NCBI GenBank assembly: GCA_003247135.1
Contig: QKAW01000011.1
Coordinates: 124,001-188,000 of the forward strand
Direction: 5' to 3'
From: Spirochaetales bacterium
GTDB lineage: Bacteria > Spirochaetota > Spirochaetia > DSM-2461
DNA: 64,000 nucleotides
Under the pieces are notes generated by a model, which saw only the letters and a program-made list of their open reading frames with translations, was not told the DNA's origin and ran no database searches. Positions 55,193 to 63,120 of this stretch are shown here, in pieces; within the stretch, counting starts at the first letter, position 1; each line of letters begins with the position of its first letter. The position numbers and the translations under genes are program-made.

Positions 55193-56914
55193 TTAAAGTG
55201 AAAATTTATTAATTGATTTTTCAAGCTCACAAATTAATTCTGTCATATTATGAGTATTCTCATTTATCATATCTGTAGATTCAGCAAAATTTGCTATACC
55301 CCTAGAAATCTGTTTCAGGGTTTGGAATATTTGATGAAATGCAGCAACTTGTTGCTCTGTTTTAAAGGATATACTACCGGCAAATTTATTGGTTGAGTAG
55401 GATTTATCCCTCAAACTATCCATTAATACCCTTAAATGCTCAGTTAGTTTTAAACCATCAGCAATTCTAATAGTACCTGTTTGGGATGTCTTTTTTAAAG
55501 ACTCGGAAGACCCTTGAATTTCATTGATAAACTGCTTAATTTTAGCTGTGGAATCAACTGTGTTATCAGCTAATCTTCTAATTTCAGTAGCAACTATTTG
55601 AAAATTTTTACCCATATCTCCGGCGGCTGTTGCTTCCAATTCAGCATTAAATGCAATTATTTTAGTCTGGTGTGCAATACTAGTAATTATATTTACAACT
55701 TCCCATATACTTTTAATCTGTCCATTTAAAGTATCAATTAATTGTACAGTCTCCTGATCAGCTAATTTTATCATACCCATCTGGGTTTTATTCTGCTCTA
55801 TTAATTTAACACCGGTATCAACATCATTATTTATTTCAGTAGCCCTTAAATCTATCTCCTTTAGGTCCTGGGATATTTCACTGACAAGTTTTGTATTATC
55901 CTCCATTGTAGTAACAATCTCTTTAACAGAAGCTGCTTGTTCATTTGAAGTATTGGACATTTCATCAGACATCTTTGTTAAATTTCTTGATGCATCGGAA
56001 ATAATATAATTACTAGACTGAATTCTTCTAATCATGGAGCCAACTTCTTTAAAAGATGTGTTTAGTAGATAAATAATATACTCCATCTCATCTTTTATTG
56101 TTGTACTGCTCTTCATGTTCAGGTTACCGGATGAAAAAGCTATAACATTTAAATTTGTAATTATTTTTTCCAGCTGAGATCTGTTGGATTTTGTAACAAA
56201 GGTACTCATAAAAAAGTTTGATAAAATATTAATAATTGTTACACCTGCAATCTTAAATCTAAAAACAGTCATTGGATCCTTTAAATAGAGAGAACACTCA
56301 ACTGTTAAATAGAGTAGAAGAGTTGTAAATATTACAGGTAATATAACAAAAAATAGGTTGTTGCTGGAAAAACTTAATCCAAAATGAGTTTTTTGTTTTA
56401 AATCTTCCTGGGTAAAATTTACCTCCTGTTCCAGAGACTCGAGAATTGGCTGAATAATTTTTTCTGTTAAGTAATATGCATATAAACCAGCAATATAACT
56501 TCCATATAGAGCAAATAAAACTGCAAGAATTGCCTGGAATCCACTTAACTTAAATTTAAAATATAAAATACAACCGGCAATAATTGTTCCTATTGCAACC
56601 CTTATGAACATTGCTAATGCCTGATTAAATGGAACTTTATGCAATTGTTTAAAAAGTGTTTTTTTCTCTTCAGAACTTTTGTTCTCTTTTTCTATGAGGA
56701 TTAATGGTTTTTTAATTACTATATAACTAAGAGGAAAGCCCATAAATACAACATCTAGTACTGCTACCGAAGATAGCATTATTAAAATCATTGGAATTTG
56801 CTCTTTAGGCATTCTAGTTAGTATTACTGCATAGGCCGCAGCTATAGGCAGACCAAAACCAATACCGGCCCTCTCAGTAAAATAGAACTTTTTTTTGAAA
56901 TCCTTTATATCCAT
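55193..56914 (-). CDS. Methyl-accepting chemotaxis-type signalling protein with six N-terminal membrane helices
   Basis: About 573 residues, starting at the ATG at 56914 because GGAG lies six bases before it; the in-frame ATG at 56926 would overlap that site. Six hydrophobic helices fill about residues 15-250 with no large periplasmic domain between them, so the sensor part must be in the membrane or cytoplasm. A HAMP-like linker and a long coiled-coil follow. The signalling tip 'AHQTKIIAFNAELEATAAG' then 'FQIVATEIRRLADNT' is the MCP hairpin in a form seen in spirochaetes. No che genes are nearby. Confidence 0.88.
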   Translation of the reverse strand: MDIKDFKKKFYFTERAGIGFGLPIAAAYAVILTRMPKEQIPMILIMLSSVAVLDVVFMGFPLSYIVIKKPLILIEKENKSSEEKKTLFKQLHKVPFNQALAMFIRVAIGTIIAGCILYFKFKLSGFQAILAVLFALYGSYIAGLYAYYLTEKIIQPILESLEQEVNFTQEDLKQKTHFGLSFSSNNLFFVILPVIFTTLLLYLTVECSLYLKDPMTVFRFKIAGVTIINILSNFFMSTFVTKSNRSQLEKIITNLNVIAFSSGNLNMKSSTTIKDEMEYIIYLLNTSFKEVGSMIRRIQSSNYIISDASRNLTKMSDEMSNTSNEQAASVKEIVTTMEDNTKLVSEISQDLKEIDLRATEINNDVDTGVKLIEQNKTQMGMIKLADQETVQLIDTLNGQIKSIWEVVNIITSIAHQTKIIAFNAELEATAAGDMGKNFQIVATEIRRLADNTVDSTAKIKQFINEIQGSSESLKKTSQTGTIRIADGLKLTEHLRVLMDSLRDKSYSTNKFAGSISFKTEQQVAAFHQIFQTLKQISRGIANFAESTDMINENTHNMTELICELEKSINKFSL

Positions 56915-56985
56915 GTAACTCTCCATTACTTACATGATACCCTGAATTTATCATAAAATTCTATTATTTTATTTTTTTAATTAAC

Positions 56986-57003
56986 TCCGGGGAAATCCCC
57001 GGA
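56986..57003 (-). terminator. GC-rich hairpin after the ABC exporter operon
   Basis: A perfect 7-bp stem TCCGGGG/CCCCGGA (56986-56992 with 56997-57003) with a four-base loop lies six bases after the stop of the exporter gene. The following minus-strand bases (GTTAATTAAA) are only weakly T-rich. Confidence 0.6.
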
Positions 57004-57008
57004 ATAAT

Positions 57009-58883
57009 TTAACACAGTGACTCTTCAGGTTCAAACTGGCTGTAGTATAGATCAGCATAAAATCCACCTTTTTCAAGAAGTTCATTATGTTTTCCTGTCT
57101 CTACAATATCACCATTGTTCATTACTAAAATCAAATCTGCATTTTTAATAGTTGATAATCTATGGGCAATAACAAAACTTGTTCTGTTTTTCATTAAGTT
57201 ATCCATTGCACTTTGAATTAACAACTCGGTTCTGGTATCAATTGAACTTGTGGCTTCATCCAGAATAAGAATTTTGGGATCTGCTAAAATTGCTCTGGCA
57301 ATAGTTAATAACTGTTTTTGTCCCTGGGAAATATTTGAAGTTTCCTCATTTAAAAGCATATTATAACCATCAGGTAGAGTATGTATAAAATGGTTTGCAT
57401 GAGCAGACTTTGCTGCATCTTTTACTTCCTGATCTGTTGCCCCTTCCCTACCGAATCTGATATTTTCCATTATTGTATCGTTATTAAGCCAAGCATCCTG
57501 TAAAACCATTCCAAAGTTTTTTCGTAATGAATTTCTTGAGAATTTTTTTATACTCTCTCCATCAACAAATATATCCCCGGAGTTAAGATCATAAAACCTC
57601 ATTAATAGTTTAACAATTGTTGTTTTACCTGCCCCTGTGGGACCAACTATAGCAATTTTCTGTCCAGGTTCAGCTACAGCAGAGAAGTTATTAATAATAG
57701 TTTTACCAGGCTCATAACCAAAATTTATATTTCTAAACTCAACATGGCCTTTAACACTATCCAGTGTAATAAAATTCTCTATATCCGGTGTTTCCTCTTC
57801 TTCATCCAGAAATTCGTAAACTCTCTCTGCTGCTGCGGCGGTTTGCTGAAGAATATTACTCATATTTGAAATCTGCATTATTGGTCTGGTAAAATTATTT
57901 ATATACTGGGTAAATGCCTGAATATCTCCAATTGTTATTATTCTTTTAACTGCAAGCCAACCACCAAGTATTGATATTCCTACATAACCAACATTTGAAA
58001 TAAACCTCATCATTGGCATCATCAGTCCTGAGAGGAATTGTGCTTTCCATGCGGAATTGTACAACTCATCATTACTTTTATTAAACTTATTAATGCTTTT
58101 TTCTTCATTGTTATAGGCTCTCATAACAAAATGTCCACTAAACATCTCTTCCACATGTCCATTAATATTTCCTAGAATTTTTTGCTGCTTTTTAAAATGA
58201 ACCTGGGATTTTTTTACAATAAATGCAACAAATACCATTGATAGTGGTAATATAAGAAGTGCTACCAGAGTCATCTGCCAGGAGATAGAAAACATCATAA
58301 TCAGTACACCTATGACTGAAACCAGGGATGTTATTATCTGGGTTAAACTCTGGCTAAGGGTCTGACTTATTGTATCTACATCATTTGTAATTCTGGATAA
58401 AACTTCTCCATGAGTTATTTTATCAAAATACTTTATTGGTATTCTGCTTATTTTATTTGATATATCCTTTCTAAAAACATAGGTAATATCTGTTGAGATT
58501 CTCGTCATAATTAACCCCATTATAAGGTTAAAAAGTGATGCAACTAGATAAACTGTAAGTACAAAAAGGATAATGTTTCCTATATATTTAAAATCAACAT
58601 CACCTCTACCGGAAAATTTTGCCATTAGACCTTCAAAGAGTTTTGTAGTTGCTTTTCCTAGAAGTTTAGGTCCAATTATTGTAAATGCAGTAGAAGAGAC
58701 AGCAAGAATTAAAACAACAAAAAGTTTTAGTTTATACCTTTTCAGATTTGATAATAATCTTTTTATTGTATTTTTAAAATCCTTAGCCTTTTCACCTTTC
58801 ATCATAGACTGTGGACCACCACGATGGCCTCCCATCATTCCTCCACGTCTCTGTGTAGCACGGTTTACATTCATTCCCATCAT
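57009..58883 (-). CDS. Heterodimeric ABC exporter, subunit with catalytic Walker B and degenerate signature
   Basis: 624 residues. A Gly/Arg-rich, Met-rich N-terminus (about 1-30), six membrane helices (about 50-340) and an ABC domain. Walker A is 'GPTGAGKTT', Walker B 'ILDEATSS' with catalytic Glu543, and the H-loop is 'IAHRLSTI' (His574). The signature is degenerate: 'ISQGQKQ' instead of LSGGQ. Paired with the upstream subunit, whose Walker B Glu is Asp, this gives one working and one degenerate ATP site. It begins in an ATGA overlap with that gene. Likely a lipid- or drug-type exporter. Confidence 0.92.
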   Translation of the reverse strand: MMGMNVNRATQRRGGMMGGHRGGPQSMMKGEKAKDFKNTIKRLLSNLKRYKLKLFVVLILAVSSTAFTIIGPKLLGKATTKLFEGLMAKFSGRGDVDFKYIGNIILFVLTVYLVASLFNLIMGLIMTRISTDITYVFRKDISNKISRIPIKYFDKITHGEVLSRITNDVDTISQTLSQSLTQIITSLVSVIGVLIMMFSISWQMTLVALLILPLSMVFVAFIVKKSQVHFKKQQKILGNINGHVEEMFSGHFVMRAYNNEEKSINKFNKSNDELYNSAWKAQFLSGLMMPMMRFISNVGYVGISILGGWLAVKRIITIGDIQAFTQYINNFTRPIMQISNMSNILQQTAAAAERVYEFLDEEEETPDIENFITLDSVKGHVEFRNINFGYEPGKTIINNFSAVAEPGQKIAIVGPTGAGKTTIVKLLMRFYDLNSGDIFVDGESIKKFSRNSLRKNFGMVLQDAWLNNDTIMENIRFGREGATDQEVKDAAKSAHANHFIHTLPDGYNMLLNEETSNISQGQKQLLTIARAILADPKILILDEATSSIDTRTELLIQSAMDNLMKNRTSFVIAHRLSTIKNADLILVMNNGDIVETGKHNELLEKGGFYADLYYSQFEPEESLC

Positions 58884-60925
58884 GCTAGTTCCTCCACTTC
58901 AAGTTGAGATAGAGCTATCTCTCTATACTCTATACAGCTTTCATATAACTCTTTATGGCTACCTTTACCAACAATTCTACCTTGATCCAGAACAATTATT
59001 TGATCAGCCCCCATTATTGTAGAAACTCTTTGGGCAATAATGATAACTGTACTGTTGGAAGTTTTCTCTTTTAAATTTTTTCTTATTTTCGCATCTGTCT
59101 TTAAATCCAGGGCTGAGAATGTATCATCAAAAAGATAAACAGGGAATTCTTTAACAAAGGATCTGGCAATTGATAGCCTCTGTTTCTGCCCACCAGAAAT
59201 ATTAACTCCACCCTGTGATATTTCAGCATCAAAACCACCATCTTTAGTATTAATAAACTCCATAGCCTGGGCATACTCTGCAGCTTTAACAAGTCTCTCT
59301 CTATCAGCATCAGAATCTGCATACTTCAGATTTGTCTCAATTGTCCCTGAAAAAAGTGTTGTTCTTTGTGGTACATAACCAAGATTATCCCGAAGTTCCT
59401 TCTGTTTAATATCTTTAATATTTACTCCATCTATTAATATTTCCCCGGATGTTACATCGTAGAATCTTGGAATTAAATTAATTAAAGTCGACTTACCTGA
59501 ACCCGTTGATCCAATAATTGCTGTGGTTTTTCCAGGTTCCGCAATAAAATCAATATTATTAATAACATTTTCATCTGCACCCGGATATTTGAAGGAGACA
59601 TTTTTAAACTCTATAGTCCCCCTTTTCTCTCCAGATAATTTTAATGGTTTAACTGGGTCGATTATTGTTAACTCTGTTTCAAGAACTTCGGTTATCCTGT
59701 TTGCAGAAATTGTCCCTCTGGGAATAAAGATAAAAATACTTGAGAGCATAAAAAATGCCATAATAATCTGCATGGAGTACTGCATAAATGCCATCATATC
59801 CCCTATCATCATTGTAGAAGCTGCAACTTCCTTTGCTCCAACCCAGATAATTGCAACAGATACAACATTCATAATTAGCATCATCATTGGCATCATAACA
59901 ACCATTACACGATTAACAAAAAGATTTGTACTTGTCAGTTCAGTATTTGTTTTATCAAATCTTCTGTTTTCTGAATCCTGACGGTTAAATGCTCTAATAA
60001 CTAATAGGCCTGTTAATCTCTCTCTTGATACAAGGTTTAGCTTGTCTACCAGTTTCTGGATTAGTTGAAATTTTGGAAGTGCAACTTTCATAACTGTAAC
60101 AATTAAAGCTAGTAAAACCAGCAGTGCCAGACCGATTATCCATGCCATAGATGGAGCACTTCTAACTGCTTTTACAACACCCCCAATCCCAATTATTGGT
60201 GCATAAAGAACCATTTTCATCATCATGTAAATAACAGTCTGAATTTGTGTTATGTCATTTGTAGATCTGGTTATTAATGATGCTGTAGAAAATTTATCAA
60301 ACTCAACACCAGAAAAATTTTCAACTTTTTCAAAAACCATAGTTCTTAAATTTCTGGAAAGACCTGTGGCTGTTTTAGATGCAAAATATCCTGAAAAAAT
60401 TGTAGCAAATGCTGATATTAGTGTAAAAATTATCATTATAAAACCAGTTTTCAGAATATAACTACTCTGCTTTTTATTCAGGTCTACTCCAAGAAATTTA
60501 TACTCCATGGTAATAGCATATATTCCAGCCTGTAAAATTATTGAATCATCAATTGTCCCAAAATCAGTTACACCTCTTCTTCCAAGGTAAGCTTTACTTA
60601 AATCAGAAGCAAAAAGTGCTTTATCGAAATCTGCATCATTATTAATTTCATAAACACTGAAATTATTCATATCTTTAACAGAGTAGTTTTCACTGAAAAT
60701 TCTAACAGATTCATTACTAAGAGAGTTTTTAAGAGTTTCTACTTCACTAACTCTGATAACTTCTGGTACTGCTTCCTCAATACCACTCTGCTGTAGACCA
60801 ATATTTACTATTTTTGACATATAACCGGGTAGAGCCAACTCCATATTTGCCTGTAAAAACAGCAGTAAAGAACACATAATTATAAAAACTATGTAAGGTT
60901 TTAAATATTTAAATATCTTTATCAT
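58880..60925 (-). CDS. Heterodimeric ABC exporter, subunit with degenerate catalytic residues
   Basis: 681 residues, longer than its partner because of an about 110-residue extracytoplasmic insert between helices 1 and 2 (about 35-145). The ABC domain has Walker A 'GSTGSGKST' and a normal signature 'NISGGQKQRL'. The catalytic Glu after Walker B is Asp601 ('YLFDDTFS') and the H-loop His is Gln632 ('IIAQRVSTI'). This matches the non-catalytic-site half of exporters such as TM287/288 or BmrCD. It overlaps marR by four bases. Confidence 0.92.
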   Translation of the reverse strand: MIKIFKYLKPYIVFIIMCSLLLFLQANMELALPGYMSKIVNIGLQQSGIEEAVPEVIRVSEVETLKNSLSNESVRIFSENYSVKDMNNFSVYEINNDADFDKALFASDLSKAYLGRRGVTDFGTIDDSIILQAGIYAITMEYKFLGVDLNKKQSSYILKTGFIMIIFTLISAFATIFSGYFASKTATGLSRNLRTMVFEKVENFSGVEFDKFSTASLITRSTNDITQIQTVIYMMMKMVLYAPIIGIGGVVKAVRSAPSMAWIIGLALLVLLALIVTVMKVALPKFQLIQKLVDKLNLVSRERLTGLLVIRAFNRQDSENRRFDKTNTELTSTNLFVNRVMVVMMPMMMLIMNVVSVAIIWVGAKEVAASTMMIGDMMAFMQYSMQIIMAFFMLSSIFIFIPRGTISANRITEVLETELTIIDPVKPLKLSGEKRGTIEFKNVSFKYPGADENVINNIDFIAEPGKTTAIIGSTGSGKSTLINLIPRFYDVTSGEILIDGVNIKDIKQKELRDNLGYVPQRTTLFSGTIETNLKYADSDADRERLVKAAEYAQAMEFINTKDGGFDAEISQGGVNISGGQKQRLSIARSFVKEFPVYLFDDTFSALDLKTDAKIRKNLKEKTSNSTVIIIAQRVSTIMGADQIIVLDQGRIVGKGSHKELYESCIEYREIALSQLEVEELA

Positions 60926-61374
60926 AAATTCTCCTGTTCTCCTAATGTTGTAAAATATGTATAGGTTTTATCCAGTAATTCAGATAATTTTTCGCTATCA
61001 CTATCCCCTAGGATTTCTGAAAGTCCTATACACTTTTTTAGAAAATCATCTTTCATGGATTTTACAAGTTCTTTTGCATTATCAGAAATTAGAATTCTAA
61101 CTTTTCTTCTGTCTTTTTTACTATGAACACGTTCAACAAAACCTTTCTGTTCCATTGATGTAATTTTCTGAGTAATTGTAGGGGTTGAGACATTTAATTT
61201 TTTACTTAAATCTGTAGTAAAAACCCCATCGGGATTCTCCTTTAACATAGAAGTTAAAAGAAAAAGAGTATGTATTTCACTTGGATGCAGACCATACTCA
61301 CACTGGTTATGAACTTTTAGTTTTTTAAATTGAATTAGAGATCTCATTATCTCTCTTCCACTACTTTCATTCAA
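60922..61374 (-). CDS. MarR-family transcriptional regulator
   Basis: 150 residues. Winged-helix core: 'YGLHPSEIHTLFLL', recognition helix region 'LSKKLNVSTPTITQKITSME', wing 'GFVERVHSKKDRRKVRILI'. The start is TTG at 61374, seven bases after AGGAGG (61382-61387); an ATG three bases on is out of frame. It is first in an operon with the two exporter subunits and probably represses it through the inverted repeats directly upstream. Confidence 0.93.
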   Translation of the reverse strand: MNESSGREIMRSLIQFKKLKVHNQCEYGLHPSEIHTLFLLTSMLKENPDGVFTTDLSKKLNVSTPTITQKITSMEQKGFVERVHSKKDRRKVRILISDNAKELVKSMKDDFLKKCIGLSEILGDSDSEKLSELLDKTYTYFTTLGEQENL

Positions 61375-61421
61375 TAGGTAGCCTCCTAAATAAATAGCCT
61401 TATTAATTGTTAGGCTACCTA
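61375..61421 (-). promoter_or_regulatory. Inverted-repeat operator of the marR-exporter operon
   Basis: TAGGTAGCC (61375-61383) and GGCTACCTA (61413-61421) form a perfect 9-bp inverted repeat. A nested one pairs TAGCCT (61395-61400) with AGGCTA (61412-61417). The inner repeat is spaced like a MarR-dimer site, while the outer arm covers the Shine-Dalgarno of marR, so the mRNA could also fold and hide it. Confidence 0.65.
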
Positions 61422-61446
61422 AATATAAGCAGACTTAACTGTTTTG

Positions 61447-61941
61447 TCAAGAGAACTTTTTATTAATCAACAGCAATCGAAAATCAAATTCTAGCTGAAA
61501 GTACTCTGAATTCATGTGCTGACAGAGTGAATAAAATTCCCTGTTATGCTCCTTTACCTTCAAATGTGCTAATTCATGTACAACTATCATATTAAGAAAT
61601 TCTATTGATATATTTTTAAAAATTGATGAAATAACTATTTCGTTTTTACTTTTAACTCTTCTTCCCTGTATTTTGGATACTGATTTATTTAGACCCAGGG
61701 CTCCATAAACTTGCTCTACACGATCACAATAGCCTGCTTTATGTACAGGAGAAGCTCGTTTCATAAAAGTTTTTTTAATACTGTTTACATAATCATAAAG
61801 TAAACTATCACTATTAATTTCGTGTGAGTCAGAGTATTTCTTTTCAAGATATATACCTAGTCTGTTACTGTTAATAAGAGTTTTTACACTTTCAATAGTT
61901 GCTTCAGAGTAGCCATTTAACAGGGTTAAATCAAAATTCAT
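61447..61941 (-). CDS. YgjP/DUF45-type zinc metallopeptidase-like protein
   Basis: 164 residues, cytoplasmic. The zinc motif 'VVHELAHLKVKEHNREFY' has HExxH plus a third His six residues on, the hallmark of YgjP-like (M48-related, WLM) proteins. The upstream 'VEQVYGALGLNKSVSKIQGRR' resembles the family's substrate-binding strands. Role unknown; often a stand-alone gene. Confidence 0.88.
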   Translation of the reverse strand: MNFDLTLLNGYSEATIESVKTLINSNRLGIYLEKKYSDSHEINSDSLLYDYVNSIKKTFMKRASPVHKAGYCDRVEQVYGALGLNKSVSKIQGRRVKSKNEIVISSIFKNISIEFLNMIVVHELAHLKVKEHNREFYSLCQHMNSEYFQLEFDFRLLLINKKFS

Positions 61942-62029
61942 AATTAAAATATATTGGGATTAATTGGCGAATGCAATGAGTTAAGATTAAAACTATGAGA
62001 AAGTTAATAAAATGTTAATAATCTTATTA

Positions 62030-62058
62030 TTGATCATCGAGTCTAATAGATACATAAT
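62030..62058 (+). promoter_or_regulatory. Candidate promoter of the RND efflux operon
   Basis: TTGATC (62030-62035) and CATAAT (62053-62058) are 17 bases apart. The -10 ends six bases before the ATG at 62065 and no Shine-Dalgarno is present, which would give a leaderless transcript. The hexamers are nearly the same as those proposed for carAB. Confidence 0.45.
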
Positions 62059-62064
62059 TAATAT

Positions 62065-63120
62065 ATGAAGAAGTTTTTTGATTTTAGAGTATTTGCTCTA
62101 TTACTTTTGGTTAGCCTGGCAATTTTAGTAGTTATACAGAGTAAAAATAGGACAGAGGAAGAAAAAACTGAAATTTTACTCCCTGTAACAACAATGAAAC
62201 CAGCTTTTGGTGATTTGAAGAAGTTTTACACTCTTAACGGATATCTGGAATCAAACGATGTTGTGACTGTACTACCAAAAGTATCGGGAAATTTAAAGGA
62301 GTTAAAACTTCAAGTTGGGGATTATGTAAAAAAGGATCAGATAATAGGTGTTGTAGATAGTGAGCAGCTATTACTCAGTACTTCACAGGCAGAGACCGCC
62401 TACCTTAATTCCAAAGACACTTATGAAAGACAAGCTCTGCTTTATGAATCCAAAGCAACAAGTAAACAGAATTATGAGCAGGCAAAAACTATATACGAGG
62501 CTAACAAAGCACAATATGAGTTAGCGAACCTTCAACTCGGGTATTCAAAAATTAAAGCTCCAATAACAGGAACTATACTCCAGGTTCATTCTACAGAGGG
62601 AGCATTAGTCTCTCCAGGAGTTCCTATAATAACCATTGGAACACTTGATGATCTGATAATGAAAGTAAATATTCCGGAAAAGTATTATGAATATTTTTAT
62701 ATACAGGATAATAATATGAAAATTGAACTTCTTAGACCAGATTATCCATATAAAACCTATAATGCAAAAATTAGATATATATCTCCAGTTATAAACCCTA
62801 GAACCATGAGTTTTGAAGCTGTATGCGACTTTAGCGAAACACCTGAAATGCTTAGGCCCGGAATGTTTATGAAGGCAACCTTTGTTTTAGACGAAAAAAA
62901 AGATATATACTTTCTTCCAGTAGAGTGCGTTAACGATAACAAGGCATGGTATGTTGATCTGGAAACTAACAGAGCCCATAAAATTGATATTACCCAGGGT
63001 TTTGTAAATGATGATTTTATCCAAATCCAGGAGGATTTAAAGGACTTAACATTTATTAAAGAAGGATTCTACTTTTTGTCTGAGAATCAGGAAGTAAATA
63101 TATTAGAGGTTCAGAAATAA
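62065..63120 (+). CDS. RND efflux periplasmic adaptor (membrane fusion protein)
   Basis: 351 residues. An N-terminal membrane anchor (about 8-26) precedes a lipoyl/hairpin/lipoyl arrangement: 'TVLPKVSGNLKELKLQVGD' then an about 70-residue helical hairpin ('LLLSTSQAETAYLNSKDTY') and 'YSKIKAPITGTILQVHSTEG'. A beta-barrel domain ('MKVNIPEKYYEYF') and a membrane-proximal domain follow. It links the RND pump to an outer-membrane channel. Its TAA stop overlaps the ATG of the pump gene. Confidence 0.93.
   Translation: MKKFFDFRVFALLLLVSLAILVVIQSKNRTEEEKTEILLPVTTMKPAFGDLKKFYTLNGYLESNDVVTVLPKVSGNLKELKLQVGDYVKKDQIIGVVDSEQLLLSTSQAETAYLNSKDTYERQALLYESKATSKQNYEQAKTIYEANKAQYELANLQLGYSKIKAPITGTILQVHSTEGALVSPGVPIITIGTLDDLIMKVNIPEKYYEYFYIQDNNMKIELLRPDYPYKTYNAKIRYISPVINPRTMSFEAVCDFSETPEMLRPGMFMKATFVLDEKKDIYFLPVECVNDNKAWYVDLETNRAHKIDITQGFVNDDFIQIQEDLKDLTFIKEGFYFLSENQEVNILEVQK

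Noticed and set aside
58573-59981. Two plus-strand frames of about 150 codons opposite the ABC exporter genes
   Set aside because: Both lie over well-supported ABC transporter coding sequence and read as antisense translations of it.
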